This document shows positions 56,743-64,000 of a stretch of DNA of 64,000 nt, piece by piece. Origin of the DNA: Gemmatimonadota bacterium (GTDB lineage Bacteria > Gemmatimonadota > Gemmatimonadetes > Gemmatimonadales > Gemmatimonadaceae). Every line of letters starts with the position of its first letter. Within the stretch, counting starts at the first letter, position 1. The notes below the pieces were generated by a model. It did not search any database. It worked only from the letters and a program-made list of their open reading frames with translations, and was not told the DNA's origin. The DNA lies in contig JADJNZ010000001.1 of the NCBI GenBank assembly GCA_016714015.1, forward strand, positions 1,302,001 through 1,366,000. The letters run 5' to 3'. Both the position numbers and the translations under genes were made by a program.

Positions 56743-58266
56743 TCACCCCGTCAATACGGGCAAGGACCGGATTCGTTCCTGCCACTCCCGCGGTCCGGTC
56801 TCGTGCACGTTGCTTCCGGCGGCATCGACGGCGACGGTGACGGGCATCTCCTGCACGTCGAACTCGTAGATCGCCTCCATCCCCAGATCGGCGAAGGCGA
56901 CCACGCGCGCCGAGCGCACGGCCTTGGACACCAGGTACGCGGCACCGCCGACGGCCATGAGATAGGCCGCCTTGTGCTGGCGGATCGCCTCGAGCCCTGC
57001 GGGGCCGCGCTCCGCCTTGCCGATCATCGCGATGAGTCCCGTCCGCGCGAGCATCATCTCGGTGAACTTGTCCATGCGCGTGGCGGTCGTCGGTCCCGCC
57101 GGGCCGACCGCCTCATCGCGCACGGGATCGACCGGTCCCACGTAGTAGATCATGCGATTCGTGAAGTCGACCCCGGGCGGGAGTCCCTCCCCCTTCTCGT
57201 ACAGCTCGGCGATCCGCTTGTGCGCCGCATCGCGGCCCGTGAGGAGCTTGCCGTTGAGCAGCAGGCGGTCGCCGGCCTTCCACGTGGCCACTTCGGCCGC
57301 GGTCAGCGTATCGAGGTTCACGCGCTTCGCGTTGACGTCCGGCTTCCACGTGACGTCGGGCCAATCGCTGAGCTTGGGGACGGGGAGCGTCGCGGCGCCG
57401 CGGCCGTCGAGCGTGAAGTGCGCGTGGCGCGTCGCGGCGCAGTTGGGGATCATCGCGATGGGCTTCGACGCCGCGTGCGTGGGATAGTCGAAGATCTTCA
57501 CGTCGAGCACCGTGGAGAGCCCGCCGAGGCCCTGGGCGCCGATGCCGAGCGCGTTGACCTTGTCGTGGAGTTCGATGCGCAGCTCCTCGATCCGGTCCTT
57601 CGGCCCGCGCGCCTTGAGCTGGGCCATGTCGATGTGCTCCATGAGCGACTCCTTCGCCATGAGCATCGCCTTCTCGGCCGAGCCGCCGATCCCGATCCCG
57701 AGCATGCCGGGCGGGCACCAGCCGGCGCCCATCAGCGGCACGGTCTTGAGCACCCAGTCGACGATCGAGTCGCTCGGGTTGAGCATCGCGAACTTCGTCT
57801 TGTTCTCGGAGCCACCACCCTTGGCCGCGAGCTTCACCTCGACGGTGTCGCCGGGCACGATCTCGTAGTGGACGACCGCCGGGGTGTTGTCCCGCGTATT
57901 CTTGCGCGTGAAGGCGGGATCGCTGACGATCGACGCCCGCAGCACGTTCTCGGGCAGCAGGTAGGCGCGGCGCACGCCCTCGTTGACCATCTCCTGCACG
58001 GACATCGTCGCGTCCCAGCGGACGTCCATCCCGACCTTGAGGAAGACGACCACGATGCCGGTGTCCTGGCAGATCGGGCGATGCCCCTCGGCGCACATAC
58101 GGGAGTTGGTGAGGATCTGCGCGATCGCGTCCTTGGCCGCGGGGCTCTGCTCCTTCTCGTACGCGTCCGCGAGCGCGTGGATGTAGTCGAGCGGATGGAA
58201 GTACGAGATGTGCTGGAGCGCGTCGGCGATGGACTGGATGAAGTCCTGCTGCGTGATCGTGGTCAT
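56743..58266 (-). CDS. fumA: Class I (iron-sulfur) fumarate hydratase
   Basis: 507 residues. The class-I fumarase alpha and beta regions are fused. Cluster Cys residues are visible in EGHRPICQDTGIVVVF, WCPPGMLGIGIGG and PNCAATRHAHF; the catalytic C-terminal part has GPAGPTTATRMDKF and LIAMIGKAERG. It hydrates fumarate to malate in the TCA cycle and is oxygen-sensitive, which fits the presence of a YggX-like protector in this region. TAGTTT six bases before ATG and no ribosome-binding site suggest a leaderless transcript. Confidence 0.96.
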   Translation of the reverse strand: MTTITQQDFIQSIADALQHISYFHPLDYIHALADAYEKEQSPAAKDAIAQILTNSRMCAEGHRPICQDTGIVVVFLKVGMDVRWDATMSVQEMVNEGVRRAYLLPENVLRASIVSDPAFTRKNTRDNTPAVVHYEIVPGDTVEVKLAAKGGGSENKTKFAMLNPSDSIVDWVLKTVPLMGAGWCPPGMLGIGIGGSAEKAMLMAKESLMEHIDMAQLKARGPKDRIEELRIELHDKVNALGIGAQGLGGLSTVLDVKIFDYPTHAASKPIAMIPNCAATRHAHFTLDGRGAATLPVPKLSDWPDVTWKPDVNAKRVNLDTLTAAEVATWKAGDRLLLNGKLLTGRDAAHKRIAELYEKGEGLPPGVDFTNRMIYYVGPVDPVRDEAVGPAGPTTATRMDKFTEMMLARTGLIAMIGKAERGPAGLEAIRQHKAAYLMAVGGAAYLVSKAVRSARVVAFADLGMEAIYEFDVQEMPVTVAVDAAGSNVHETGPREWQERIRSLPVLTG

Positions 58267-58272
58267 GGAGGA

Positions 58273-58278
58273 AAACTA
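58273..58278 (-). promoter_or_regulatory. -10-like box of fumarase
   Basis: TAGTTT on the minus strand, followed by TCCTCC and then ATG. The spacing repeats that at mnmG, moeB and the his leader. Confidence 0.35.
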
Positions 58279-58347
58279 CAACCGCCAGGACGGTTCACCA
58301 CAGGGAAGGTGCGGGGCACCGGGACGCGGCGCCTCCGCTGTCCGCGC

Positions 58348-59322
58348 CTACTCCCAGGAGTGCGTGCGCTTCCAGATGCGACGCTCGAGCCGCCAGCTCC
58401 GCTTGGCGGAGAACTCGAGGTCGTCGGTGGGGAAGAGCTCGCTGTCCAGGACCGCCTCGCCGAAGTCGTTGCCCTTGGCGGAGGTCTGGTCGGCGAAATG
58501 GAGGATCTCGGCCTCGAGCGTCATGGGCCGCACGGCGGCACCGTACTCGAGGATCCCATGGTGCGACTGGATGAAGTGATGCAGCTCCAGCCGCTGGGCC
58601 TCGCTGAGCGTGCCGGCCGGCAGCGAGCGCAGGCGCTCCTGGAGCATGAGCGACCCGAGGACGATATGCCCCAGGAGGTGTCCGGCCTGGGTGTTCTCGA
58701 AGCCGGAGAGGAGGATGGCATAGCTCTCGACCTTCCCGATGTCGTGGAGCAGCGCGCCGGCCGTGACGAGTGCGACGTTGCCGCGCATGGTGCGGACCGA
58801 CTCACGGGCGATGTTGGCGACCTCGCAGCTGTGGAGCAGCAACCCGCCGATCACCGCATGGTGCCCCCGCGTGGCGCCGGGCGCCTTGGCGAAGCGCTCC
58901 CGGAAGACATCGTCACCGAAGAAGAGGTCCACGGCCTTGCGCAGCGGTCCCTTCATCTCCGCGCGCCAGGCGTCGACCCGCGCCCACAGTTCCTCGGCGC
59001 TCTCGCGGATGCGCGGCAGGAACTCGTTCGGGTCCCCACCGCTCGCGACGACGCGCGGCGGCGCGGTGAGCTTGAGCTGGCGCGCGCCCTTGTAGAGCTC
59101 GACGGTGCCGATCACCTGCACGACCTGTCCGGGGCGCACGCCCTCGATGAGCGGCACGTGCTCCTTCCATACGTTGACGCCGAGGGTGCCGGTGGCGTTG
59201 CCGAGCTTGAGCACGACGAAGGGATCGCCGGACTTGGTGACCTTGTCATCGCGCTCGCGCACGAGGAGCTCGTGCTGGACGCGGTCGCCGGGGGCGAGGC
59301 GGGGAACGTCGAGAGGCGCCAT
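58348..59322 (-). CDS. OB-fold plus HD-domain protein, YhaM-like 3'-5' exoribonuclease family
   Basis: 324 residues from ATG 59322. An N-terminal OB fold (LLVRERDDKVTKSGDPFVVL, GVRPGQVVQVIGTVELYKG) precedes an HD phosphohydrolase: ATRGHHAVIGGLLLHSCEV, metal-binding HD in ALLHDIGKVESY, ILGH-like GHLLGHIVLG, and HHFIQSHHGILEYGA. This order matches YhaM/CbfI exoribonucleases of Gram-positives. It should trim RNA 3' ends. It stands eight bases downstream of the methyltransferase gene, forming the end of a leftward run. Confidence 0.88.
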   Translation of the reverse strand: MAPLDVPRLAPGDRVQHELLVRERDDKVTKSGDPFVVLKLGNATGTLGVNVWKEHVPLIEGVRPGQVVQVIGTVELYKGARQLKLTAPPRVVASGGDPNEFLPRIRESAEELWARVDAWRAEMKGPLRKAVDLFFGDDVFRERFAKAPGATRGHHAVIGGLLLHSCEVANIARESVRTMRGNVALVTAGALLHDIGKVESYAILLSGFENTQAGHLLGHIVLGSLMLQERLRSLPAGTLSEAQRLELHHFIQSHHGILEYGAAVRPMTLEAEILHFADQTSAKGNDFGEAVLDSELFPTDDLEFSAKRSWRLERRIWKRTHSWE

Positions 59323-59330
59323 TGGGGGAC

Positions 59331-60146
59331 CTAGGGATGTGCGCGTGCGGTGCACACGAGCCAGGACTGCGGATGATGACGGAACTCGTCGAGAAGGCCG
59401 CGGCCGATCTCGGCGGGCAGGGGCGCGAGCTCGGGGTACGCCGTGACATCGCGTGCGACGACCTCGAGGCGTGCCACATGGTGCGTCGCGGCGAACCGTT
59501 CGGTCAAGCGCGCCGTCACGCCGGGCGCGGCGAAATCATGCGTCTCGACCAGGAGATCAGCGTGGGAGAGCGCCGGCGCGCGCGCGGGATCGAGCAGCAG
59601 GTCCTCGAATCCTTCACAGTCAACGAGGACGAGGGTCGGTCCGGTGCCCGCGGCAAGCAGCGCGCCGAGTCCGTCGGCGTCGACGCGCACGAGGTGCGAG
59701 ACGCGGTCGCCGACGCCGTTCATCCGCGCGGTCTCGGCGCAGGCGCGTTGCGCGAGAGGATCCGGATCGACGGCGACGACGGTGGCGAGCGGCAGGGCGC
59801 GGGCCAGCCCCGCGATGTAGAAGCCGTCGCCCGAGCCGACGTTCACGACGAGGCGTGGCTCGCGGGCGACCAGGGCGGACACCGCCGCGTGCAACTCCGA
59901 CTCGTATGCTCCAAGCAGCTTCGCGGCATGGACGATGTCGCCGCGCCGCCGCGGGTACTGGAGGCCGGCGAACGGTCCGCGCTGGACGCGATCATCGAGC
60001 TGTCGCGCGAGCGCGCGGCCGGGCGCCTCGAGCCCGCGCGTGCGCAGCAGCGCCTCGGCGAGTCCGCGCGTGCGCCAGGCGAGCAGCGCGCGTCCCGGCG
60101 CACCGAGGCCGGACTCGAGGAAACGGCGCAGCGCCTCGCGCGCCAT
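59331..60146 (-). CDS. SAM-dependent methyltransferase-like protein
   Basis: 271 residues. An N-terminal helical region (EALRRFLESGLGAPGRALLAW) and a class-I methyltransferase fold: motif I RLVVNVGSGDGFYIAGLA, acidic end of strand 2 in VVAVDPDPLAQR, and PTLVLVDCEGFEDLLLDP like FkbM-type enzymes (VDVEGFE). Substrate unknown. Six bases separate it from the zinc-ribbon gene upstream. Confidence 0.8.
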   Translation of the reverse strand: MAREALRRFLESGLGAPGRALLAWRTRGLAEALLRTRGLEAPGRALARQLDDRVQRGPFAGLQYPRRRGDIVHAAKLLGAYESELHAAVSALVAREPRLVVNVGSGDGFYIAGLARALPLATVVAVDPDPLAQRACAETARMNGVGDRVSHLVRVDADGLGALLAAGTGPTLVLVDCEGFEDLLLDPARAPALSHADLLVETHDFAAPGVTARLTERFAATHHVARLEVVARDVTAYPELAPLPAEIGRGLLDEFRHHPQSWLVCTARAHP

Positions 60147-60152
60147 GCTCGC

Positions 60153-60374
60153 TCAGCTCTCGAAGACGATGTCGCCTTCGCCGTCCATGCCGAGCTCACC
60201 CTGATGGGCGCAGACGCCGCAGATGCGCGCGACGACCCAGACGGCGCCGAGCTCGTCGGCGATGGACTTCGGCGCGGGCTTCACGACGAGCTTCTTGAAC
60301 GAATACTCCTTGCAGCGCGAGCAGACGTGCGCCTTGGCGATCCGTTCGGCGCGTTCGCGCGAGATCGCGGCCAC
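60153..60374 (-). CDS. Small zinc-ribbon protein coupled to the SPFH gene
   Basis: 73 residues from GTG 60374, sharing one base with the SPFH stop (TAGTG). CSRC near residue 18 and CGVC near 53 should hold one zinc ion. The body is basic in the middle (YSFKKLVVKPAPKSIADE) and acidic at the end (ELGMDGEGDIVFES). It is conserved in style with stand-alone ribbons but not a family I know. Coupling suggests a role with the SPFH protein. Confidence 0.68.
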   Translation of the reverse strand: MAAISRERAERIAKAHVCSRCKEYSFKKLVVKPAPKSIADELGAVWVVARICGVCAHQGELGMDGEGDIVFES

Positions 60375-61405
60375 TACTTCCCCGGCAGGCCAGGGAAGCC
60401 GCCGAGCGGCGCCGGCTTGTCCTCGTTGCCGGCGATGCCGCCGGAGCCGCGGAGCATCTCCTTGATACCGCCGATCGCGCCGAGCACGCCGGTCGCCTCG
60501 CTGGGGAGGAAGATGCTGGTGCCCTTGCCCTGCGCGATCTGCGGCAGCGCCTCGATGTACTTGAGACCGAGCAGGTAGGTGGCGGCCTCGCCGGGCGGGA
60601 GTGCGGCGGCGATGCGCTTGACCGCCTCCGCCTCGGCGTCCGCCATCGCGAGGCGCGCCTGGGCGAGACCCTCGGCCCGGAGGATGGCGGCGCCCTTCTC
60701 GCCCTCCGCCTTGCGGATCTGCGCCTCCTTCTGGCCCTCGGACTCGAGGATCGCGGCGCGCTTGGACGCCTCGGCGTTGGTGACGGCGGCGCGACGCTCG
60801 CGCTCGGCGCGCATCTGCAGCTCCATCGACTGCTGGATGTCGCGCGGCGGCTCGATCGACTGGAGCTCGACGCGGGTGACGTCGACGCCCCAGCCGATGG
60901 ACGCCTCCTCGATCACCTCGCGCATCTTCTTGTTGATCATGTCGCGCGAGGCGAGCGTCTGGTCGAGCTCGATGTCGCCGACGATGTTGCGGAGCGTGGT
61001 GCGGGTGAGCGTCTCGAGCGCGTAGGGGAGGTTCTGCACCGAGTAGGTCGCCTTCTGCGGGTCGGCGACGCGGTAGTACATCACGGCATCGATGTCGATC
61101 GTGACGTTGTCCTTGGTGATCACCGGCTGCGACGGGAAGTTGAGCACCTGCTCGCGGAGATCGATGCGCGCCGTGCTGGACGCGACGATCTTCTTCAGGC
61201 CGGTGACGTCGCTCTCGAAGAAGCGGACGTCGATCGTCTTCGCGCGCTCGACGAAGGGGATCATGAGGTTGAGGCCGGACCGCGCGACGCGGTTGAACGC
61301 GCCGAGGCGTTCGATGACCATCACCTCCGCCTGGCCGATGATCCGGATGCTCTTGGCGAGCACGACGATGATGCCGACGCCGACGATGCCGAAGAAGAAC
61401 TCCAT
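60374..61405 (-). CDS. SPFH/band-7 membrane protein, QmcA/stomatin-like
   Basis: 343 residues from ATG 61405, preceded by GGAGG. One N-terminal membrane helix (FFFGIVGVGIIVVLAKSI), then the SPFH domain (VIERLGAFNRVARSGLNLMIPF, ARIDLREQVLNFPSQPVITKDNV) and a long Ala/Glu-rich coiled coil (AILESEGQKEAQIRKAEGE), ending in a Gly/Pro tail. Such proteins build ring-like membrane scaffolds and modulate FtsH. The usual NfeD partner is not adjacent; instead the zinc-ribbon protein follows. Confidence 0.92.
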   Translation of the reverse strand: MEFFFGIVGVGIIVVLAKSIRIIGQAEVMVIERLGAFNRVARSGLNLMIPFVERAKTIDVRFFESDVTGLKKIVASSTARIDLREQVLNFPSQPVITKDNVTIDIDAVMYYRVADPQKATYSVQNLPYALETLTRTTLRNIVGDIELDQTLASRDMINKKMREVIEEASIGWGVDVTRVELQSIEPPRDIQQSMELQMRAERERRAAVTNAEASKRAAILESEGQKEAQIRKAEGEKGAAILRAEGLAQARLAMADAEAEAVKRIAAALPPGEAATYLLGLKYIEALPQIAQGKGTSIFLPSEATGVLGAIGGIKEMLRGSGGIAGNEDKPAPLGGFPGLPGK

Positions 61406-61437
61406 GGGGCCTCCACAGGGGATGCGTGATACTAGCA

Positions 61438-61469
61438 GGGGGGTCCGGTGCGCGTCCACCGGACCCCCC
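61438..61469. terminator. Hairpin between the TolB-like and SPFH genes
   Basis: GGGGGGTCCGGTG (61438-61450) and its exact complement (61457-61469) form a 13-bp stem with a six-base loop. It separates two leftward genes and has no clear T-run on the minus strand. Confidence 0.6.
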
Positions 61470-61500
61470 TCGTGCGTCGCTCACCTGCCGCGCGGCGAAC

Positions 61501-62568
61501 TCACTCCCACTTGAAGTCGGCGACGAAGACGTTGGTCTCGCCGGTGGACTTGGCGTGCCGGTTGGAGGCCCAGACGAGCTTGTTCTCGGTGGGGTGGAAC
61601 ATCGCGAACCCGTCGAAGACCTCGCTCGTGGTGATGCGCTCGAGCTGGTCGGCGGTGGCCATGTTGGCCTCGGCGTCGACCAGATAGAGGTCGAAGTTGC
61701 CGCTCCGCGGCGCGACGAAGTTGGAGGAGAAGATGATCTTCTTCCCGTCCGGGCTCCACGACGGCCCGAAGTTCGCCCCGCTCAGGGCGGTCACCTGGCG
61801 CTGGTCGCTCCCGTCGGCGTTCATGACGAAGAGCTCGACCTTGCTCGGGCGGATGAAGCCCTGCGCGAGGAGCTCCTGGTACTGCCGGAGCTCGGTGGAG
61901 TCCTTCGGGTGGTGCGCGCGATAGACGATCCGCTTGCCGTCGGGCGACCACCACGGTCCGCCATCGTAGCCGGCGGTGGTGGTGAGGCGGCGCACGTCGG
62001 TCCCGTCGACGTTCATGGTGTAGATGTCGAGGTCACCGTCCTTCAGGGAGGTGAAGACGATCTTCGTCCCGTCCGGGGAGAGGACGGCCTCGGCGGTATA
62101 GACGTCGTAGCTGGTGAGGCGCGTCTGGCCGGTGCCGTCGCGATTCACCGTGTAGAGGTCGTACTTGTCGAGCGGCCAGACGTAGCCCTTGGACGGATCG
62201 GGGCGCGCCGGGCAGGCATCATCGTGCGCGGTGCTCGACGAGAAGAACAGCTTGTCGGAGCCGGGCAGGAACCAGCCGCAGGTGGTCTTGCCGCGGCCGT
62301 CCGAGACGCGGGTCAGGTCGCTCCCGTCGGCGCGCATGACGTACTGCTGATCGCAGGTCCGCCCGTCACGCGTGGACTGGAACGTGATCCACTTGCCGTC
62401 GTTGCTCCAGTACGCCTCGGCGTTCTCGCCACCGAAGGTGAGCTGCCGGATGTTGCTCAGCCGGGACTCGCCGGCCTCGGCGACGTGCGTGACGGCGGGG
62501 GAGGACTCGGACTTGCCGCAGGCGGCCGCACCAAGGAGGGCGGCCGCCGCGAAGAGACGCTTGGACAT
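61501..62568 (-). CDS. TolB-like PD40 beta-propeller lipoprotein
   Basis: 355 residues from ATG 62568. Lipoprotein signal MSKRLFAAAALLGAAACGK, then repeated PD40/WD40-like units with SPDGTKIVFTS, SPDGKRIVYRA and SPDGKKIIFSS, spaced about 45-80 residues and each preceded by a strand ending in D(G/A)S/T-type turns (MRADGSDLTRV, MNVDGTDVRRL, MNADGSDQRQV). This is the propeller of TolB-type and prolyl-oligopeptidase-type proteins without a peptidase domain. Likely a periplasmic scaffold. It follows the S41 protease on the same strand with 35 bases between. Confidence 0.88.
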   Translation of the reverse strand: MSKRLFAAAALLGAAACGKSESSPAVTHVAEAGESRLSNIRQLTFGGENAEAYWSNDGKWITFQSTRDGRTCDQQYVMRADGSDLTRVSDGRGKTTCGWFLPGSDKLFFSSSTAHDDACPARPDPSKGYVWPLDKYDLYTVNRDGTGQTRLTSYDVYTAEAVLSPDGTKIVFTSLKDGDLDIYTMNVDGTDVRRLTTTAGYDGGPWWSPDGKRIVYRAHHPKDSTELRQYQELLAQGFIRPSKVELFVMNADGSDQRQVTALSGANFGPSWSPDGKKIIFSSNFVAPRSGNFDLYLVDAEANMATADQLERITTSEVFDGFAMFHPTENKLVWASNRHAKSTGETNVFVADFKWE

Positions 62569-62603
62569 CGAGTGTGACGATCGGGGGGAGGAGAGACCTG
62601 CGA

Positions 62604-64000
62604 TCACTCGGGGCGCGCTGCCGGAGCGGCGGTCGACCCGAGCGCGATGAGCTCGGCCGTGGTGCGTCCGCGGCGGAGGAGTTCGAGTGCCTTCATGAGC
62701 TGCACGTCCTCGGGGACGTCGCGGCGCTTGGCCGTGGAGTCGCCGAAGGCACGGCGGGCGATGCGATCGCCGAGGATCCGGTCGATGTAGCGGCGGCCGG
62801 CGTCCCACTCGGTGCGGTCGAGCGTCACGCCCTTGGCGGCGAGGCGCTTGTGGAACTCGTCGCGCATCGCCGGCGTCACGCGGAAGTCCGGCTGGACCGC
62901 CCCCTTCATGGAGAAGGCGTACTCGTCGAGGACGATGTACACGTCCTGCGAGTGCGGCACGAGCGCGCGGGCGAGCTTCTGCTCGGCGGTCGTGATGGTG
63001 TCGTAGGGGACGATGACGTCGGGCGTGATGGCGCCGCCACCGAAGACGGCGCGGCCCGCGTCCGAACGGAAGACGGGGCGCTTGGCGCGATCCGCCGCGC
63101 TCTCGAGCGAGTCGGGATGGACCTCGATGAGGTTCCCCGCCGCGTCGAGCACGCGCTCCTTCTGGATGGAGCGGCCGCTCGGCGTGTACCACTTGCCGGT
63201 CGTGAGTTTGATCGCGTAGCCGCCGTCGAGGCGGTAGACCGACTGCACGAGTCCCTTGCCGAACGAGGTCGTGCCCACGATGAGCGCGCGATCGTGGTCC
63301 TGCAGCGCGCCCGCGACGATCTCGGAGGCCGAGGCCGTGTAGCCGTCGGTGAGGACGACGATCGGGATGCGCGGGGCGATGGGATCCGCCTCGGCGACGT
63401 AGCGCTGGTCGGGTTCGCCTCGGCCGCGCACCGTGGCGAGCTCGGCGCCGCGCGGGATGAAGAAGTTGGTGAGGTCGAGCGCCTGGTCGAGGAAGCCGCC
63501 CGTGTTGCGGCGGAGGTCGATCACGAGGCCCGTCGCGCCTTCCGACTGCAGGCGACGCAGGTTCTCCGCGAACTCGCGGGTGGTGGTCTCGTTGAACTGC
63601 TGCAGCGGGACGTAGGCGACCTTCCCGTCGAGCATGAGCGCGAACGGGATCGCGGGGATGCGGATGGTGCGGCGCGTGAACTCGACCTCGAAGGGCGCCT
63701 GGACGCCGGGGCGCGCGAAGCGCGCCTTCACCCGAGTGCCCGGCGGGCCCTTCAGTCCGGCTGAGACCTGGTCGACCTTCCAGCCCTGCGTGCTCGCGGT
63801 ATCGACCCCGACGATGCGGTCGCCCTCGCGGATGCCCGCTTCCTCGGCCGGCGTGTTGGGATAGACCTTGGAGATGATGATCGTGCCCTGCTGATCCTCG
63901 ATCAGCATGCCGATGCCGCCGTAGAAGCCCCCGGTGTTCTGGTTGAACATCTCGAGGTCCTTCGGCGTGTAGAGCTCGGAGTACGGATCCTTGAGCTCGG
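62604..64000 (-). CDS. S41 C-terminal processing peptidase (5' end off window)
   Basis: At least 465 residues; the frame is open at the right edge (ELYTPKDLEMFNQNTGG before the first internal Met). A PDZ domain (GIGMLIEDQQGTIIISKVYP, GIREGDRIVGVD) is followed by the tail-specific protease fold: VIDLRRNTGGFLDQALDL, nucleophile Ser in TDGYTASASEIVAGAL and Lys in VGTTSFGKGLVQ. CtpA-type enzymes cleave C-termini of periplasmic proteins. An extension after the catalytic domain carries VFGGGAITPDVIV and helical sequence to the C-terminus, as in the long S41A forms. Confidence 0.95.
   Translation of the reverse strand, partial: ELKDPYSELYTPKDLEMFNQNTGGFYGGIGMLIEDQQGTIIISKVYPNTPAEEAGIREGDRIVGVDTASTQGWKVDQVSAGLKGPPGTRVKARFARPGVQAPFEVEFTRRTIRIPAIPFALMLDGKVAYVPLQQFNETTTREFAENLRRLQSEGATGLVIDLRRNTGGFLDQALDLTNFFIPRGAELATVRGRGEPDQRYVAEADPIAPRIPIVVLTDGYTASASEIVAGALQDHDRALIVGTTSFGKGLVQSVYRLDGGYAIKLTTGKWYTPSGRSIQKERVLDAAGNLIEVHPDSLESAADRAKRPVFRSDAGRAVFGGGAITPDVIVPYDTITTAEQKLARALVPHSQDVYIVLDEYAFSMKGAVQPDFRVTPAMRDEFHKRLAAKGVTLDRTEWDAGRRYIDRILGDRIARRAFGDSTAKRRDVPEDVQLMKALELLRRGRTTAELIALGSTAAPAARPE

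Noticed and set aside
56689..59334. An 881-codon plus-strand open frame
   Set aside because: It lies opposite fumarase and the HD/OB gene, both with clear motifs; high GC keeps antisense frames open.
60375..61484. Minus-strand frame overlapping the SPFH gene and continuous with the zinc-ribbon protein
   Set aside because: The upstream part is an Arg/His-rich shadow of SPFH; the real gene starts at GTG 60374.
1..64000. Defence system, prophage, insertion sequence, CRISPR array, rRNA or tRNA
   Set aside because: I saw no transposase, integrase, Cas, restriction or phage genes, no regular spaced repeats, and no recognisable structural RNA; weak candidates could still be missed by eye.

Overview
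The window is about 64 kb of very GC-rich bacterial chromosome, densely packed with genes on both strands. Gene content and style point to a Gemmatimonadota-like, diderm heterotroph: many signal-peptide or lipoprotein hydrolases, paired M16 peptidases, a sortilin/BNR-repeat protein, PD40 propellers and an outer-membrane barrel. This taxonomic guess is by recall only; no database search was made. I see no rRNA, tRNA, CRISPR array, transposase or prophage gene.

Layout. (a) 1-6.1 kb: parA (running off the left edge), one perfect and one near-perfect parS site, a SIMPL protein, a GT39-like membrane glycosyltransferase with a probable frameshift near its start, and mnmG. The parA/parS/mnmG grouping suggests an origin-proximal position. 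(b) 6.1-21.6 kb: housekeeping and envelope genes: dienelactone hydrolase, fatty-acid desaturase, YheT-like hydrolase, ArsC-like protein, TerC, EEP phosphatase, winged-helix protein, tag, DASS transporter, outer-membrane protein, murB, and a pair of M16 peptidases. (c) 21.6-29 kb: a complete, translationally coupled histidine operon, hisG-D-C-H-A-B-F-N-IE. It is preceded by a 29-codon leader peptide with six His codons in eight and by a strong intrinsic terminator, which together make a classical attenuator. (d) 29-35.6 kb: a copper-protein lipoprotein behind a CRP-type palindrome, a chain-length-regulator-like protein, a ppGpp-hydrolase-like HD protein, ispG, a cold-shock gene and an orphan small regulator with a palindromic operator. 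(e) 35.6-40.7 kb: the arginine divergon, argH and argR leftward and argC-argB-argD rightward, with ATGC/GCAT palindromes at the promoters. (f) 40.7-52.2 kb: BNR protein, PafA-like phosphatase, aldo/keto reductase, M28 peptidase, ThiF/MoeB-rhodanese fusion, esterase, metallo-beta-lactamase-fold hydrolase and a YggX-like protein. (g) 52.2-64 kb: an NrtR-like regulator, a 125-residue protein ending in a sliding-clamp-type motif, a beta-lactamase-fold/VanX fusion, a second cold-shock gene, three small unrelated genes, fumarase, an HD/OB nuclease-like protein, SPFH protein, TolB-like lipoprotein, and an S41 protease running off the right edge.

Regulation. Several starts (mnmG, the 11.8-kb winged-helix gene, the 15-kb outer-membrane gene, the his leader, argC, moeB, fumarase) have a -10-like hexamer only 5-9 bases before the start codon and no convincing Shine-Dalgarno sequence, suggesting frequent leaderless mRNAs. 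Others (cupredoxin, csp, the clamp-motif gene) have good Shine-Dalgarno sequences, so both modes seem to be used. The strongest discoveries are the his attenuator, the parS pair, the leaderless-start pattern, the clamp-motif protein and the degenerate enzyme fusions.
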